Shown here: positions 63,420 through 64,000 of the stretch, one piece after another
Position numbering within the stretch: the first letter of the stretch is position 1
How the letters are laid out: each line of letters opens with the position of its first letter
Assembly: GCA_964444975.1 (NCBI GenBank)
Contig: CAYUJD010000003.1
Location: 36,111 to 100,110 of the forward strand
DNA: 64,000 nucleotides
Direction: 5' to 3'
Source of the DNA: VBAS01 sp964444975
GTDB lineage: Bacteria; Bacteroidota; Bacteroidia; Chitinophagales; Chitinophagaceae
Notes under the pieces: model-generated
Database searches by the model: none
What the model was told of the DNA's origin: nothing
The model's input: only the letters and a program-made list of their open reading frames with translations
Position numbers and translations under genes: made by a program

Positions 63420-64000
63420 ATGCTTGCTGTAGCTAACAAAACCGCTGAGTTGCTTGGCGAAAAAGCAGAGTATCTGCTCAACCACAAATGCAAAACCATC
63501 TCAAAAGACCAATTGCACCTGCCCGGGCCCGATTTTGTTGATCGTGTATGGGCCGCCAGCGACCGCAGTCCGCAGGTATTGCGCAACCTGCAGCTGATGT
63601 ACAACACAGGAAAGCTGGCCGGCACCGGCTATCTTTCTATACTTCCCGTTGACCAGGGCATTGAACATAGCGGCGGCGCTTCCTTTGCTAAAAACCCGAT
63701 TTACTTTGACCCCGAAAATATTATTAAGCTGGCAATAGAAGGCGGTTGTAATGCTGTGGCTACCACGTATGGAGGGTTGGGATTTCTTGCAAGAAAGTAT
63801 GCACATAAAATTCCGTTTATTGTAAAAATTAACCACAACGAGTTCCTCACCTATCCCAACAGATTCGACCAGGTGATGTTTGCATCCATTAAAGCAAGCT
63901 GGAACCTCGGCGCTGCTGCTGTCGGGGCTACCATTTATTTCGGCAGCGATGAATCAACCCGGCAGATACAGGAAGTGAGCAAGGCATTTGAAATGGCGCA
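63420..64000 (+). CDS. fbaB: Class I fructose-bisphosphate aldolase, DhnA type (3' end outside window)
   Basis: Open from the ATG at 63420 to the right edge (193 codons). The start is MLAVANKTAELLGEKAEYLL; ILPVDQGIEHSGG and FIVKINHNEFLTYPN (with a Schiff-base-type Lys) are the DhnA/FbaB signature, distinct from eukaryotic class I enzymes. A good promoter lies 70 nt upstream. Why both aldolase classes are kept is not readable; use in gluconeogenesis versus glycolysis is the usual idea. Confidence 0.88.
   Translation, partial: MLAVANKTAELLGEKAEYLLNHKCKTISKDQLHLPGPDFVDRVWAASDRSPQVLRNLQLMYNTGKLAGTGYLSILPVDQGIEHSGGASFAKNPIYFDPENIIKLAIEGGCNAVATTYGGLGFLARKYAHKIPFIVKINHNEFLTYPNRFDQVMFASIKASWNLGAAAVGATIYFGSDESTRQIQEVSKAFEMA

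Overview
The window is a stretch of chromosome from a member of the Bacteroidota, most likely the Chitinophagaceae (inference). The signs are a SusC/SusD outer-membrane uptake pair, a Bacteroidota-style LptD and OstA set, a fused SpmA-SpmB protein, an SdhC-A-B complex of the cytochrome-b-only type, and promoter-like boxes of the TAnnTTTG type ahead of several genes. It is ordinary housekeeping DNA for most of its length, with two accessory pockets. A run of 100 N at 40919-41018 is an assembly gap inside a peptidase gene.

Layout. 1-8.8 kb: a truncated VPS10/sortilin-type beta-propeller protein, a cupin, an atypical SDR, a DUF5694 protein, a SnoaL-cyclase fusion, an Nramp-like transporter with no clear start codon, and a SLOG-fold protein. 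8.9-16 kb: GMC oxidoreductase, sugar isomerase/epimerase, hutU, a nucleoside phosphorylase on the other strand, and hutH (histidine to glutamate degradation). 16.1-16.9 kb: a tRNA-Arg(UCU) gene split in its anticodon by a 639-bp group I intron that carries its own PD-(D/E)XK homing endonuclease. 17-25.6 kb: ung, an acetyltransferase, then an envelope block (plsC, lptD, amidase, MlaD-like, OstA-like). 25.7-32 kb: a small barrel protein, SusC, SusD and a DUF4397-like lipoprotein. 32-38.2 kb: SpmAB fusion, ychF and a 1162-residue predicted outer-membrane barrel.

38.3-40.3 kb is a compact metal-resistance operon: ArsR-type repressor behind a palindromic operator, a CsoR-like protein lacking the usual ligands, a tiny cysteine-rich exported protein, a MerT-MerP fusion and a GDCCxxC protein. 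No mercuric reductase is present. 40.3-47.2 kb: gapped oligopeptidase, then sdhC-A-B with an unusually long structured spacer between sdhC and sdhA. 47.5-53 kb: a fatty acid hydroxylase-type protein and the threonine operon thrA-thrB-thrC. 53-55 kb: MurQ and an amino-sugar kinase (wall recycling). 55-58.6 kb: S41 peptidase, DUF6249 protein, sigma factor with a probable anti-sigma partner. 58.7-64 kb: cystathionine beta-synthase, class II aldolase, cysE, cysM and the start of a class I aldolase.

The standout is the mobile intron in tRNA-Arg(UCU). Exon pairing, a P1 with the expected U-G at the splice site, P3, P7, P8, P9, a terminal intron G and the endonuclease reading frame can all be read directly from the sequence. 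Several families of short palindromes and degenerate repeats sit at gene borders throughout.
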